Shown one piece after another: positions 5,713 to 11,785 of a stretch of 13,134 nt of DNA. This DNA is from Pseudomonadota bacterium (GTDB lineage: Bacteria > Pseudomonadota > Gammaproteobacteria > Burkholderiales > Burkholderiaceae_C): contig JAEZKX010000004.1 in assembly GCA_023436025.1 (NCBI GenBank), positions 1 to 13,134 on the forward strand, written 5' to 3'. A model generated the notes under the pieces. The model made no database searches, was not told the origin of the DNA, and was given only the letters and a program-made list of their open reading frames with translations. Positions within the stretch are counted from its first letter, which is position 1, and the number at the start of each line of letters is the position of its first letter. A program made the translations under genes and the position numbers.

Positions 5713-6534
5713 ATGCCGCGCTTTGCCGCCAACCTGTCGATGCTCTATCCGGAGCTCGACTTCCTGGACCGCTTCGAGGCCGCCGCGCGCGACGGCTTCG
5801 AGGCGGTCGAGTACCTGTTTCCCTACGACCACGATCCGAAGGAGCTGGCCGCGCGCCTGCGCGGCAACGGCTTGCAGCAGGTGCTGTTCAACGCCGCCCA
5901 GGGCAACTGGGATGCCGGCGAACGCGGCCTGGCCTGCCTGCCAGGGCGCGAGGCCGACTTCCGCGCGGGCATCACCCAGGCGCTGCGCTATGCCGAGGCG
6001 CTCGGTTGCCCGCGCCTGCACGTGATGGCGGGCCTGGTGCCGCCCGGCATGGAGCGCGCCGCCCTGCGCCCGACCTTCGTCGCCAACTTGCGCTGGGCCG
6101 CCGACCAGGCGGCCCGCCAGGGCGTGCGCGTGCTGATGGAGCCGATCAACACGCGCGACATCCCGGGTTTCTTCCTCAACCGGCAGGACCATGCGCACGA
6201 GCTGGTGGAAGAGATCGGCGCGGCCAATGCCCAGGTGCAGTTCGACCTCTACCACTGCCAGGTGGTGGAGGGCGACCTCGCGATGAAGATCCGGCAGTAC
6301 CTGCCCACCGGCCGCGTCGGCCATTTCCAGATCGCCGGCGTGCCGCAGCGCCACGAGCCGGACGTGGGCGAGCTGAACTACGGCTACCTGCTCGACGTGA
6401 TCGACGAGGTGTCGGCCGCCTGCGGCTGGGACGGCTGGGTCGGCTGCGAGTACCGCCCGGCACGCGGCGCCGCGCCCGGCGGCACCAGCGCCGGCCTCGG
6501 CTGGCTCAGGCGCCGGCGCCTGGCTTCTTCATGA
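5713..6534 (+). CDS. otnI: 2-oxo-tetronate isomerase OtnI (Hyi family)
   Basis: This is a TIM-barrel sugar isomerase of the xylose-isomerase-like/hydroxypyruvate isomerase family. It starts with the typical PRFAANLSMLYPE. Metal-binding and catalytic positions visible are Glu143 (MEPINTRDIPGFF), Asp178 (FDLYHCQ), His204 (GHFQIAG) and Glu246 (GCEYRP). Next to denD, the likely reaction is conversion of 2-oxo-tetronate to 3-oxo-tetronate; hydroxypyruvate isomerase (hyi, glyoxylate route) is the main alternative, made less likely because no glyoxylate carboligase is nearby. The expected end of the family is around GLGWL (261-265). Here eight more residues (RRRRLASS) run into the 3' end of the convergent DUF421 gene, giving a 29-nt overlap, so the natural tail may have been replaced by read-on. 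Confidence 0.87.
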   Translation: MPRFAANLSMLYPELDFLDRFEAAARDGFEAVEYLFPYDHDPKELAARLRGNGLQQVLFNAAQGNWDAGERGLACLPGREADFRAGITQALRYAEALGCPRLHVMAGLVPPGMERAALRPTFVANLRWAADQAARQGVRVLMEPINTRDIPGFFLNRQDHAHELVEEIGAANAQVQFDLYHCQVVEGDLAMKIRQYLPTGRVGHFQIAGVPQRHEPDVGELNYGYLLDVIDEVSAACGWDGWVGCEYRPARGAAPGGTSAGLGWLRRRRLASS

Positions 6535-6979
6535 TGTTGATGTTGCCGTCGGCTTCGAGGATGGCCATGCGCAGGTCCTCGATCTGGCAGTCGGCGCCCC
6601 GCAACGCCTTCTCGAGGTCGGCCAGCGGCACCCGTTCGCGCGCGAGCACCTCGCGGTAGATCACGCCGTCGCGTCCGATCAGCACCGGCCGGCCCTGCAG
6701 CGCCTCGTCCAGCCTGCGGCTGCGCGCGGTGGCGATGGCGATCAGCACGTTCAGCAGCACCAGCGTGGCCGCGACGATGAGTCCGCCGGGGAGTGACTCG
6801 TCGCCGCCGCCCAGCGATCCGCTCACGCCTTCGGACAGCAGCATCACCACCAGCAGGTCGAAAGGGGTGAACTGCCCGACCGTGCGCTTGCCGGTGACGC
6901 GCACCATGGCCAGCAGCACGAGGTAGACGACGGTGGCGCGGACGACGAATTCCCACCAGGGGGCGTGCATGTCGAACAT
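6506..6979 (-). CDS. DUF421 (YetF-like) membrane protein
   Basis: This 157-residue protein has the DUF421 layout. A short N-terminus precedes two or three membrane segments (about 11-27, 39-51 and 65-83), then a cytoplasmic C-terminal domain. Family positions seen are TGKRTVGQ (29-36), FDLLV (40-44), GRPVLIGRDGVIYRE (96-110) and the terminal LEADGNINIM (141-150). The family includes the YetF/YdfS/YrbG-type proteins; its biochemical role is poorly known, although some Bacillus members have been linked to spore germination. The frame is open to 7186, but ATG 6979 is preferred because upstream residues are Arg/Gly/Ala-rich and non-family. A weak GGAA lies about 8 nt before it; ATG 6970 is an alternative. 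The 3' end overlaps otnI. Confidence 0.88.
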   Translation of the reverse strand: MFDMHAPWWEFVVRATVVYLVLLAMVRVTGKRTVGQFTPFDLLVVMLLSEGVSGSLGGGDESLPGGLIVAATLVLLNVLIAIATARSRRLDEALQGRPVLIGRDGVIYREVLARERVPLADLEKALRGADCQIEDLRMAILEADGNINIMKKPGAGA

Positions 6980-7086
6980 GGGTTGTTCCAGTGCCGAGCG
7001 GATGCCAGTTGAGCACCGTGCCGCCCGGCCATGTGTCGGACGGTCGCGCGTCGGCGTGTGGGGAGGCGGCATGGCATCCTCGGCCC

Positions 7087-7671
7087 ATGCCCCAGACCCT
7101 CGTGCACGCGGTGCACAGCGACCTCTCGATCCGCAAGAGCCGTTTCCTCGGTTGCGTGCAGCCGGTTTCCGGCCGCGACGAAGCACTGGCGGTGGTGGCG
7201 CGCCTGCGCGCCGACCATCCCGGCGCGGCCCATGTCTGCTGGGCCCTGCTGGCCGGGGGCCAGTCGGCGGCCAACGACGACGGCGAGCCGGGCGGCACCG
7301 CGGGCCGGCCCATGATGGAAGTGCTGCGCCACCACGACCTGGACGGCGTGCTGGCCACCGTGGTGCGCTATTTCGGCGGCGTGAAGCTGGGCGCGGGCGG
7401 CCTGGTGCGCGCCTACACCGATGCCGTCGCCCAGGCCTTGCTGCAGGCCGAGAAGCGGCCGCTGCAGCGCATGGTGGCGCGCGCCTGCAGCGTGCCCTAT
7501 GCGCTGGAAGGGGTGGTGCGGCGCGAGCTGCAGGCCGCCGGCGCGGCCCTGGGCGAGGTCCGCCATGGTTCGTTGGTGGAGATCGGCTTCACCATCGCCG
7601 AAGACGCCGAGCCGGCTTTGCGGGAGCGGCTGGAGGACGCGGGCCGCGGGACCTTGGCCTGGATCACCTGA
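7087..7671 (+). CDS. YigZ/IMPACT family protein
   Basis: This 194-residue protein has the N-terminal UPF0029/IMPACT domain. SRFLG at 18-22, the signature NDDGEPGGTAGRPM (63-76) and VVRYFGGVKLGAGGLVRAY (92-110) are nearly textbook. The C-terminal DUF1949-type domain is shorter and less conserved (about 130-190, including a FTIAEDAE segment). Family members bind nucleic acid or ribosome-associated factors; eukaryotic IMPACT regulates the GCN1/GCN2 stress pathway, but the bacterial role is not established. The start at 7087 is chosen because the conserved domain starts a few residues later and the frame upstream (to 6991) is non-family. GGGAGG at 7061-7066 is too distant to be its SD, and a CATCCT six bases before the ATG hints at another very short leader. 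The gene is monocistronic and convergent with DUF72. Confidence 0.92.
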   Translation: MPQTLVHAVHSDLSIRKSRFLGCVQPVSGRDEALAVVARLRADHPGAAHVCWALLAGGQSAANDDGEPGGTAGRPMMEVLRHHDLDGVLATVVRYFGGVKLGAGGLVRAYTDAVAQALLQAEKRPLQRMVARACSVPYALEGVVRRELQAAGAALGEVRHGSLVEIGFTIAEDAEPALRERLEDAGRGTLAWIT

Positions 7672-7698
7672 GGCTGTCCCTTCGGATGTGCCCATGCA

Positions 7699-7757
7699 AG
7701 CGAGCGCATCCTCTCGTGCGGCGCGCGGCGCGGTGCGCTCGCTGCGCGGTGCGCTCG
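7699..7757. repeat. 10-bp inverted repeat plus 16-bp tandem duplication between convergent genes
   Basis: AGCGAGCGCA (7699-7708) is perfectly complementary to TGCGCTCGCT (7734-7743), with 25 nt between. The 14-mer GCGCGGTGCGCTCG occurs at 7728-7741 and again at 7744-7757, a 16-bp period, so the right arm core TGCGCTCG is present twice. Located between two gene ends, it may act as a bidirectional terminator, but there is no T-run, so this role is inferred. Confidence 0.5.
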
Positions 7758-7760
7758 GTC

Positions 7761-8507
7761 TTACAGCAACTTCAGGAAGGCCTGCGCCGCCGCTGGCGCC
7801 CGTTCCTTGGCGCCGTTGATGAAGAACACGAAGGCTTCGTGGCGCGTACTGGTCTGGCTCCAGGCGCGCGCGCCCACCGCCCATTCGTGCAGGGTCTCCA
7901 CCGGGTAGCCGGTGGGGCAGTCGGCGTTGCTGCGCATCAGGCGCAGGTAGGCCAGGTCGCTGAGCGCATGCGGGATGGCCGGGAACTTGTCGGAGTCGGT
8001 GTAGACCGTGGTGCAGCCATGGCGCGCCAGCAGGTCCAGGTACTGCTCGGTGGCGAAGCTGGGATGGCGCACGTCGAGCACGTGGCGCAACGGCAGGCCC
8101 TCGACCTCGCGCGGCAGCAGGCGCAGGAAGGCGTCGACGTCCTGCGGGTCGAAGGCCTTGGTCGGCATGAACTGCCAGACGATGGGGCCGAGCTTCTCGC
8201 CAAGCTCGGCCAGGCCGCTGCCGACGAAGCGCTGGATGCCCTCGCCGGCCTGCGCCAGCTCGCGCCGGTGCGTGGTGAACCGGTGCGCCTTGAGCGAGAA
8301 GACGAAACCTTCGGGCGTCTCGTCGCGCCACTTGGCGAAGGTGGCCGGCTTGAAGGTGCTGTAGAAGGTGCCGTTGACCTCGATGGCCGTCAGCTGGCGG
8401 CTGGCGTAGTGCAGCTCCTGCGCATGGGGCAGGCCCGCCGGGTAGAAGTTGTCGCGCCAAGGGGCGAAGGTCCAGCCGCCAATGCCGACCCGGATGCGCG
8501 TGCTCAT
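7761..8507 (-). CDS. DUF72 (YecE-like) protein
   Basis: This 248-residue protein has the DUF72 TIM-barrel-like signature. VGIGGWTF at 7-14, FYPAGL at 21-26, the EVNGTFYST segment at 43-51, FVFSLKAHRFTTH at 68-80 and a DVRHPSF block (145-151) that includes a conserved Arg are all seen. The function of the family is unknown. The start at 8507 fits the family N-terminus. It overlaps the stop of the upstream glycosyltransferase-like gene in an ATGA (8504-8507), so the two are translationally coupled. The same reading frame is open upstream to 9095, inside the neighbouring gene, but that part has no family similarity. The C-terminus (FFINGAKERAPAAAQAF) is complete, so the protein looks intact. What is not visible is any link explaining why it is paired with the glycosyltransferase-like gene. 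Confidence 0.9.
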   Translation of the reverse strand: MSTRIRVGIGGWTFAPWRDNFYPAGLPHAQELHYASRQLTAIEVNGTFYSTFKPATFAKWRDETPEGFVFSLKAHRFTTHRRELAQAGEGIQRFVGSGLAELGEKLGPIVWQFMPTKAFDPQDVDAFLRLLPREVEGLPLRHVLDVRHPSFATEQYLDLLARHGCTTVYTDSDKFPAIPHALSDLAYLRLMRSNADCPTGYPVETLHEWAVGARAWSQTSTRHEAFVFFINGAKERAPAAAQAFLKLL

Positions 8508-9178
8508 GTCATTGACCCTCCCCTGCGAGGCGCGGCCGACTCGCGCAGGTCCATGTCGGCATTGATGGCGAGGCCGGCGCGGAACTGCTGCGGCACCAGC
8601 CCCTGCTGCTGCAGCAGCAGGCCCAGGCTCACGTCGCCGTTGAAGTGCTGTACGGCGGCATCGGGCCAGTCCCACCGGCGCAGCAGCGAAAGCGGGGCCA
8701 CGAACCAGCCGCCGGTGTTGAAGGTGACCTCGGCGGGTAGCGGCGCGCCGGTGTACCAGGGCTGGCGCTTCGCCCAGTCCGCCAGCTCGGGCTGGACGCG
8801 CGCGCGGTAGACCGATCCCAGGGTGCCGGTGGCGCGCTCGGCGCGGCCGCTCACCGCATCGAGCCAGCCCTGCACGTCCACGCCCGGCAGCAGGCAGGAA
8901 TCGTCGTCGAACCACATCAGGTGGGTGGCGTCGCCACCGTAGCCCTGCAGCAGGCGGCGCATCATCGGGTACTTCCAGATCTGCGGATCGGCCGCCTCCA
9001 TGGGCACCTCGGGCAACAGGTCGTCCAGGATGACGCGCGAGCGCAGCGACACCGCGTTGAGGCCCACCCGCAGGTCGATCCGCCCGGTGTTCCACAGGCT
9101 GCGCAGCGTCAGGCCGCAGCGCCGGGCCAGTTCGGGATGGTCGCCGTAGAAGAGGGCGAGGACGAGGAATTTGACCAA
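8504..9178 (-). CDS. Putative GT-A glycosyltransferase-like protein
   Basis: I do not recognise a named family for this 224-residue protein. It begins FLVLALFYGDHPELARRCGLTL, as in family-2-like glycosyltransferases, and contains THLMWFDDDSCLLPG (85-99), whose DDD resembles the metal-binding DxD of GT-A folds. NTGGWFV (154-160) and FNGDVSLGLLL (179-189) resemble acceptor-side motifs. No membrane segment is apparent, so it is probably cytoplasmic. The start appears to be TTG at 9178: an in-frame TAG occurs 9 nt upstream and the next ATG codon is at residue 60, after the conserved N-terminus. There is no SD; the heptamer array ends 2 nt before the TTG. The gene overlaps DUF72 by 4 nt. Substrate is unknown, and no polysaccharide gene cluster surrounds it. 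Confidence 0.75.
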   Translation of the reverse strand: MVKFLVLALFYGDHPELARRCGLTLRSLWNTGRIDLRVGLNAVSLRSRVILDDLLPEVPMEAADPQIWKYPMMRRLLQGYGGDATHLMWFDDDSCLLPGVDVQGWLDAVSGRAERATGTLGSVYRARVQPELADWAKRQPWYTGAPLPAEVTFNTGGWFVAPLSLLRRWDWPDAAVQHFNGDVSLGLLLQQQGLVPQQFRAGLAINADMDLRESAAPRRGGSMT

Positions 9179-9180
9179 GC

Positions 9181-9215
9181 TAGGGGCTAGGGGCTAGGGG
9201 CTAGGGGCTAGGGAG
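9181..9215 (-). repeat. Heptamer array, left arm (five units)
   Basis: Four perfect TAGGGGC units (9181-9208) and a variant TAGGGAG (9209-9215) are read on the plus strand. On the minus strand the unit is GCCCCTA and the array ends 2 nt before the TTG start of the glycosyltransferase-like gene. The plus strand has four GGGG tracts and a fifth GGG separated by CTA, a textbook G-quadruplex pattern. Four or more units place TAG in all six frames. Confidence 0.95.
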
Positions 9216-9290
9216 CGCCGTGGGGGTTTGCAGGCTGCATGCTAGCCCAGCGGGGCCGCGCGGCGTAAAGTCTCGCCACGGCACCCGCCA

Positions 9291-9325
9291 GCCCTTAGTC
9301 CCCAGCCCCTAGCCCCTAGTCCCTC
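9291..9325 (+). repeat. Heptamer array, right arm (five units, degenerate)
   Basis: Five consecutive heptads follow the GCCCCTA consensus: GCCCTTA, GTCCCCA, GCCCCTA, GCCCCTA, GTCCCTC. The array ends 8 nt before the ATG of the M20 gene. It is the inverted counterpart of the left arm, with 75 nt between. The minus strand carries five runs of three or four G, so it too can form a quadruplex, less regularly than the left arm. Confidence 0.9.
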
Positions 9326-9333
9326 GAAGCAAC

Positions 9334-10806
9334 ATGAACGCACCCCTGCACCGCGAGCTTCCCGCCACCGTCCTCGACAGCGCCCGCGCGCTCGACCAGG
9401 TCACCCGCCAGTGGGACGGCGACATCGTGCGCCAGCTCACCGACTATGTCGCCATCCCGGCCAAGTCGCCCAGCTTCGACGCCGACTGGGCCCGGCACGG
9501 CCACATCGAGACCGTGCTGCGCAACGCAGCGGCCTGGGTCGAGGCGCAGAAGGTCGCGGGCCTGCAGCTGGAGATCGTGCGCCTGCCCGGCCGCACGCCC
9601 GTGCTGTTCTTCGAGATCGCCGCGACCCGGCCGCAGTCGCAGCAGACCATCCTGATGTACGGCCACCTCGACAAGCAGCCGGAGTTCACCGGCTGGCGCA
9701 ACGACCTGGGTCCGTGGACGCCCAAGTACGAGGACGGCAAGCTCTACGGCCGGGGTGGCGCCGACGACGGCTACGCGGTCTACGCCAGCATCGCCGCGGT
9801 GCAGGCGCTCAAGGCGCAGGGCACGCCGCATCCGCGCATCGTCGGCCTGATCGAGACCTGCGAGGAATCGGGCTCCTACGACCTGCTGCCCTATGTCGAC
9901 GCGCTGCGTCCGCGCCTGGGCGAGGTCGGCCTGGTGATCTGCCTGGACTCGGGCGCCGGCAACTACGATCAGCTGTGGCTCACCACCTCGCTGCGCGGCC
10001 TGGCCGGCGGTGTGCTCAAGGTGCAGATCCTCACCGAGGGCGTGCACTCCGGCGATGCCTCGGGCCTGGTGCCGTCGAGTTTCCGCATCATGCGGCAGGT
10101 GCTCGACCGGCTGGAGGACAGCAAGACCGGCCGCCTGCTGCCCGCCAGCTTCCACTGCGAGATCCCGGCCGACCGGCTGGAGCAGGCCAAGGCCACCGCC
10201 GCCATCCTGGGCGACGAGGTCTACAAGCGCTTCCCCTGGGCCCATGCCGACTGCGGCGGCTCCGCCGCCTTCGCCCTGCCCACCACCACCGATCCGGTGC
10301 AGGCGCTCATCAACCGCACCTGGCTACCGACGCTTTCGGTCACCGGCGCCGACGGCTTCCCGGCCATGCAGGACGCCGGCAACGTGCTGCGGCCCTACAC
10401 CGCGTTCAAGCTGTCGCTGCGCCTGCCGCCGCTGGTCGATGCCGCCGCCGCCGTGCAGGAGCTCAAGACCCTGCTGGAGGACAACGCGCCCTACCAGGCC
10501 AAGGTCACCTTCGAGGGAAGCGGCGGCGCTTCCGGCTGGAACGCGCCGGCCACGGCGCCCTGGTTCGAGAAGGCGCTCAACGCCGCCTCGCTGGCGCATT
10601 TCGGCGCGCCGGTCGGCTACATCGGCCAGGGCGGCACCATTCCGCTGATGAACATGCTGTCGCAAGGCTTCCCGACGGCCCAGATGATGGTCTGCGGCGT
10701 GCTCGGCCCGCGTAGCAACGCGCACGGCCCCAACGAGTTCCTGCACGTGCCCTATGCCAAGCGGCTGACCGCGGCAGTCGCCGAAGTGATGGCGCAATGC
10801 CCCTGA
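9334..10806 (+). CDS. M20 family metallopeptidase
   Basis: This 490-residue dizinc peptidase/deacylase of the M20 (ArgE/DapE/CPG2) family shows the full ligand set: His111 and Asp113 (YGHLDKQP), bridging Asp144 (GRGGADDGYA), Glu177-Glu178 (ETCEESGS), Asp205 (CLDSGAG) and His464 (GPRSNAHGPNE). GVHSGDASG (236-244) lies in the lid/dimerisation domain and supplies a His from the partner subunit in known structures. The size and motifs match cytosolic nonspecific dipeptidase-like members; dipeptide or N-acyl-amino-acid hydrolysis in the cytoplasm is the expected activity. The ATG at 9334 fits the family start. There is no SD; the leader is the C-rich heptamer array that ends 8 nt upstream. No signal peptide is seen. 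Specific substrate cannot be told from sequence. The next gene begins 95 nt after the stop. Confidence 0.93.
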   Translation: MNAPLHRELPATVLDSARALDQVTRQWDGDIVRQLTDYVAIPAKSPSFDADWARHGHIETVLRNAAAWVEAQKVAGLQLEIVRLPGRTPVLFFEIAATRPQSQQTILMYGHLDKQPEFTGWRNDLGPWTPKYEDGKLYGRGGADDGYAVYASIAAVQALKAQGTPHPRIVGLIETCEESGSYDLLPYVDALRPRLGEVGLVICLDSGAGNYDQLWLTTSLRGLAGGVLKVQILTEGVHSGDASGLVPSSFRIMRQVLDRLEDSKTGRLLPASFHCEIPADRLEQAKATAAILGDEVYKRFPWAHADCGGSAAFALPTTTDPVQALINRTWLPTLSVTGADGFPAMQDAGNVLRPYTAFKLSLRLPPLVDAAAAVQELKTLLEDNAPYQAKVTFEGSGGASGWNAPATAPWFEKALNAASLAHFGAPVGYIGQGGTIPLMNMLSQGFPTAQMMVCGVLGPRSNAHGPNEFLHVPYAKRLTAAVAEVMAQCP

Positions 10807-10864
10807 GGCGTCGGCGCGTCCGCTTGGCGCGGATCGTGGCAGCGGTCATCCGTCGCCCGGGGCA

Positions 10865-10892
10865 TTGACAGCGTCCGGGGCGCGGTCATGAT
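10865..10892 (+). promoter_or_regulatory. Candidate promoter with little or no leader for the hydrolase gene
   Basis: A perfect -35 TTGACA (10865-10870) and CATGAT (10887-10892, four of six -10 bases) are 16 bp apart. The -10 ends 9 nt before the ATG at 10902, so the transcript would have a leader of only a few nucleotides or none. No SD precedes the ATG, which agrees. Confidence 0.45.
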
Positions 10893-10901
10893 CCGGCCCG
10901 G

Positions 10902-11753
10902 ATGCAAGAGCACTCGGGCGAATCGACACTCTCGACGTTCACGGCCAGTGACGGGGAGAACCTCGCGGTGCAGGACTGGTACCTGCCGCATGGCGTCCCC
11001 GCGCGCGGCATGGTGGTGCTCGTCCATGGCCTGGGCGAGCACGCCGGTCGCTACGACCACGTGGCGCGCCGCCTCAATGCCTGGGGCTTCGCCGTGCGCG
11101 GCTACGACCAGTACGGCCACGGCGACTCCAACGGCGTGCGCGGCGCGCTGCCGCAACACCACCGCCTGATCGAGGACCTCGCCGACATCGTCGAGAGCGC
11201 CCGCCGCCGTATCGGCGGCAAGCTGCCGCTGATCCTGCTCGGCCACAGCATGGGCGGCCTGGTGGCGGCCAGCTTCGTCGCGCGCGAACTGCTGCCGGTC
11301 GACGCGCTGGTGCTGTCCTCGCCGGCCCTTGCCACCCGCCTGGGCGGGGTGCAGAAGCTGATGCTGGCGGTGCTGCCGCGGCTGGCGCCCAACCTGACCG
11401 TGTCCAACGGACTCGATCCGCAGTACCTGTCGCACGACCCCGCCGTGGTGGCGGCCTACCGGGCCGACCCCCGCGTGCACGACCGCATCTCGGCGCGGCT
11501 GGCGCGCTACATCGCCGAGGAAGGCCCGTACGTGCTGGCGCGCGCTCCCCGCTGGAAGGTGCCCACCCTGCTGATGTATGCCGGCCAGGACCGGCTGGTC
11601 GACCCGGCGGGCAGCCGCGCATTCGCCCGCGCCGCGCCGCCGGGGGTGGTCACCGCCCATTGCTTCGCGCAGATGTACCACGAGATCTTCAACGAGGCCG
11701 ACGCCTACGACGTGTTCGCCCAGCTGCGGCAGTGGCTGGATGCGCGGTATTGA
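10902..11753 (+). CDS. Alpha/beta hydrolase, monoacylglycerol lipase-like
   Basis: This 283-residue serine hydrolase belongs to the Hydrolase_4/S33 group. VHGLGEHAGRYDHVARRL at 41-58 carries the oxyanion HG motif. DQYGHGDSNG (69-78) and the nucleophile elbow GHSMGG (114-119, Ser116) follow. The acid is Asp230 in AGQDRLVD and the base is His260 in MYHEIFNE. The HGLGEHxGRY and MYHEIFNE motifs are characteristic of monoacylglycerol lipase/lysophospholipase relatives, so cleavage of mono-acylglycerols or lysolipids at the cytoplasmic side is likely. There is no signal peptide. The start ATG at 10902 is supported by the family N-terminus and by the TTGACA promoter just upstream. It converges on the MFS gene with a 32-nt gap. 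Confidence 0.92.
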   Translation: MQEHSGESTLSTFTASDGENLAVQDWYLPHGVPARGMVVLVHGLGEHAGRYDHVARRLNAWGFAVRGYDQYGHGDSNGVRGALPQHHRLIEDLADIVESARRRIGGKLPLILLGHSMGGLVAASFVARELLPVDALVLSSPALATRLGGVQKLMLAVLPRLAPNLTVSNGLDPQYLSHDPAVVAAYRADPRVHDRISARLARYIAEEGPYVLARAPRWKVPTLLMYAGQDRLVDPAGSRAFARAAPPGVVTAHCFAQMYHEIFNEADAYDVFAQLRQWLDARY

Positions 11754-11762
11754 GCGGGGCGC

Positions 11763-11781
11763 GGCGCCCGGCCGCGGCGCC
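11763..11781. terminator. GC hairpin between convergent genes
   Basis: GGCGCC (11763-11768) and a second GGCGCC (11776-11781) flank a 7-nt loop and form a 6-bp GC-only stem in the 32-bp gap between the hydrolase and MFS stops. It lacks a T-run, so termination in either direction is only suggested. Confidence 0.3.
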
Positions 11782-11785
11782 CGGT

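Larger units (their letters stand above)
9179..9333. other. Divergent intergenic region bracketed by heptamer arrays
   Basis: The 155 bp between the divergent glycosyltransferase-like and M20 genes consist of two mirror-image heptamer arrays (9181-9215 and 9291-9325) and a 75-bp core between them. The core has no clear promoter; TAAAGT at 9266-9271 is a possible plus-strand -10 without a partner -35. Promoters for both genes must nevertheless lie here or within the arrays. Confidence 0.7.

Noticed and set aside
7761..9095. Single long minus-strand frame suggesting a fusion of DUF72 with an N-terminal domain
   Set aside because: The upstream part is the out-of-frame shadow of the glycosyltransferase-like gene; DUF72 similarity begins exactly at the ATG at 8507.
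9181..9215. Phase-variable coding repeat in the glycosyltransferase-like gene
   Set aside because: The array lies before the start codon and contains TAG in every frame at four or more copies, so it cannot shift an open reading frame; any variation would act on expression only.
9177..9330. Small transposable element with the heptamer arrays as terminal inverted repeats and AAGC as target duplication
   Set aside because: The 4-bp AAGC match (9177-9180 and 9327-9330) could be chance, and tandem heptads are not typical terminal inverted repeats; other copies would be needed.
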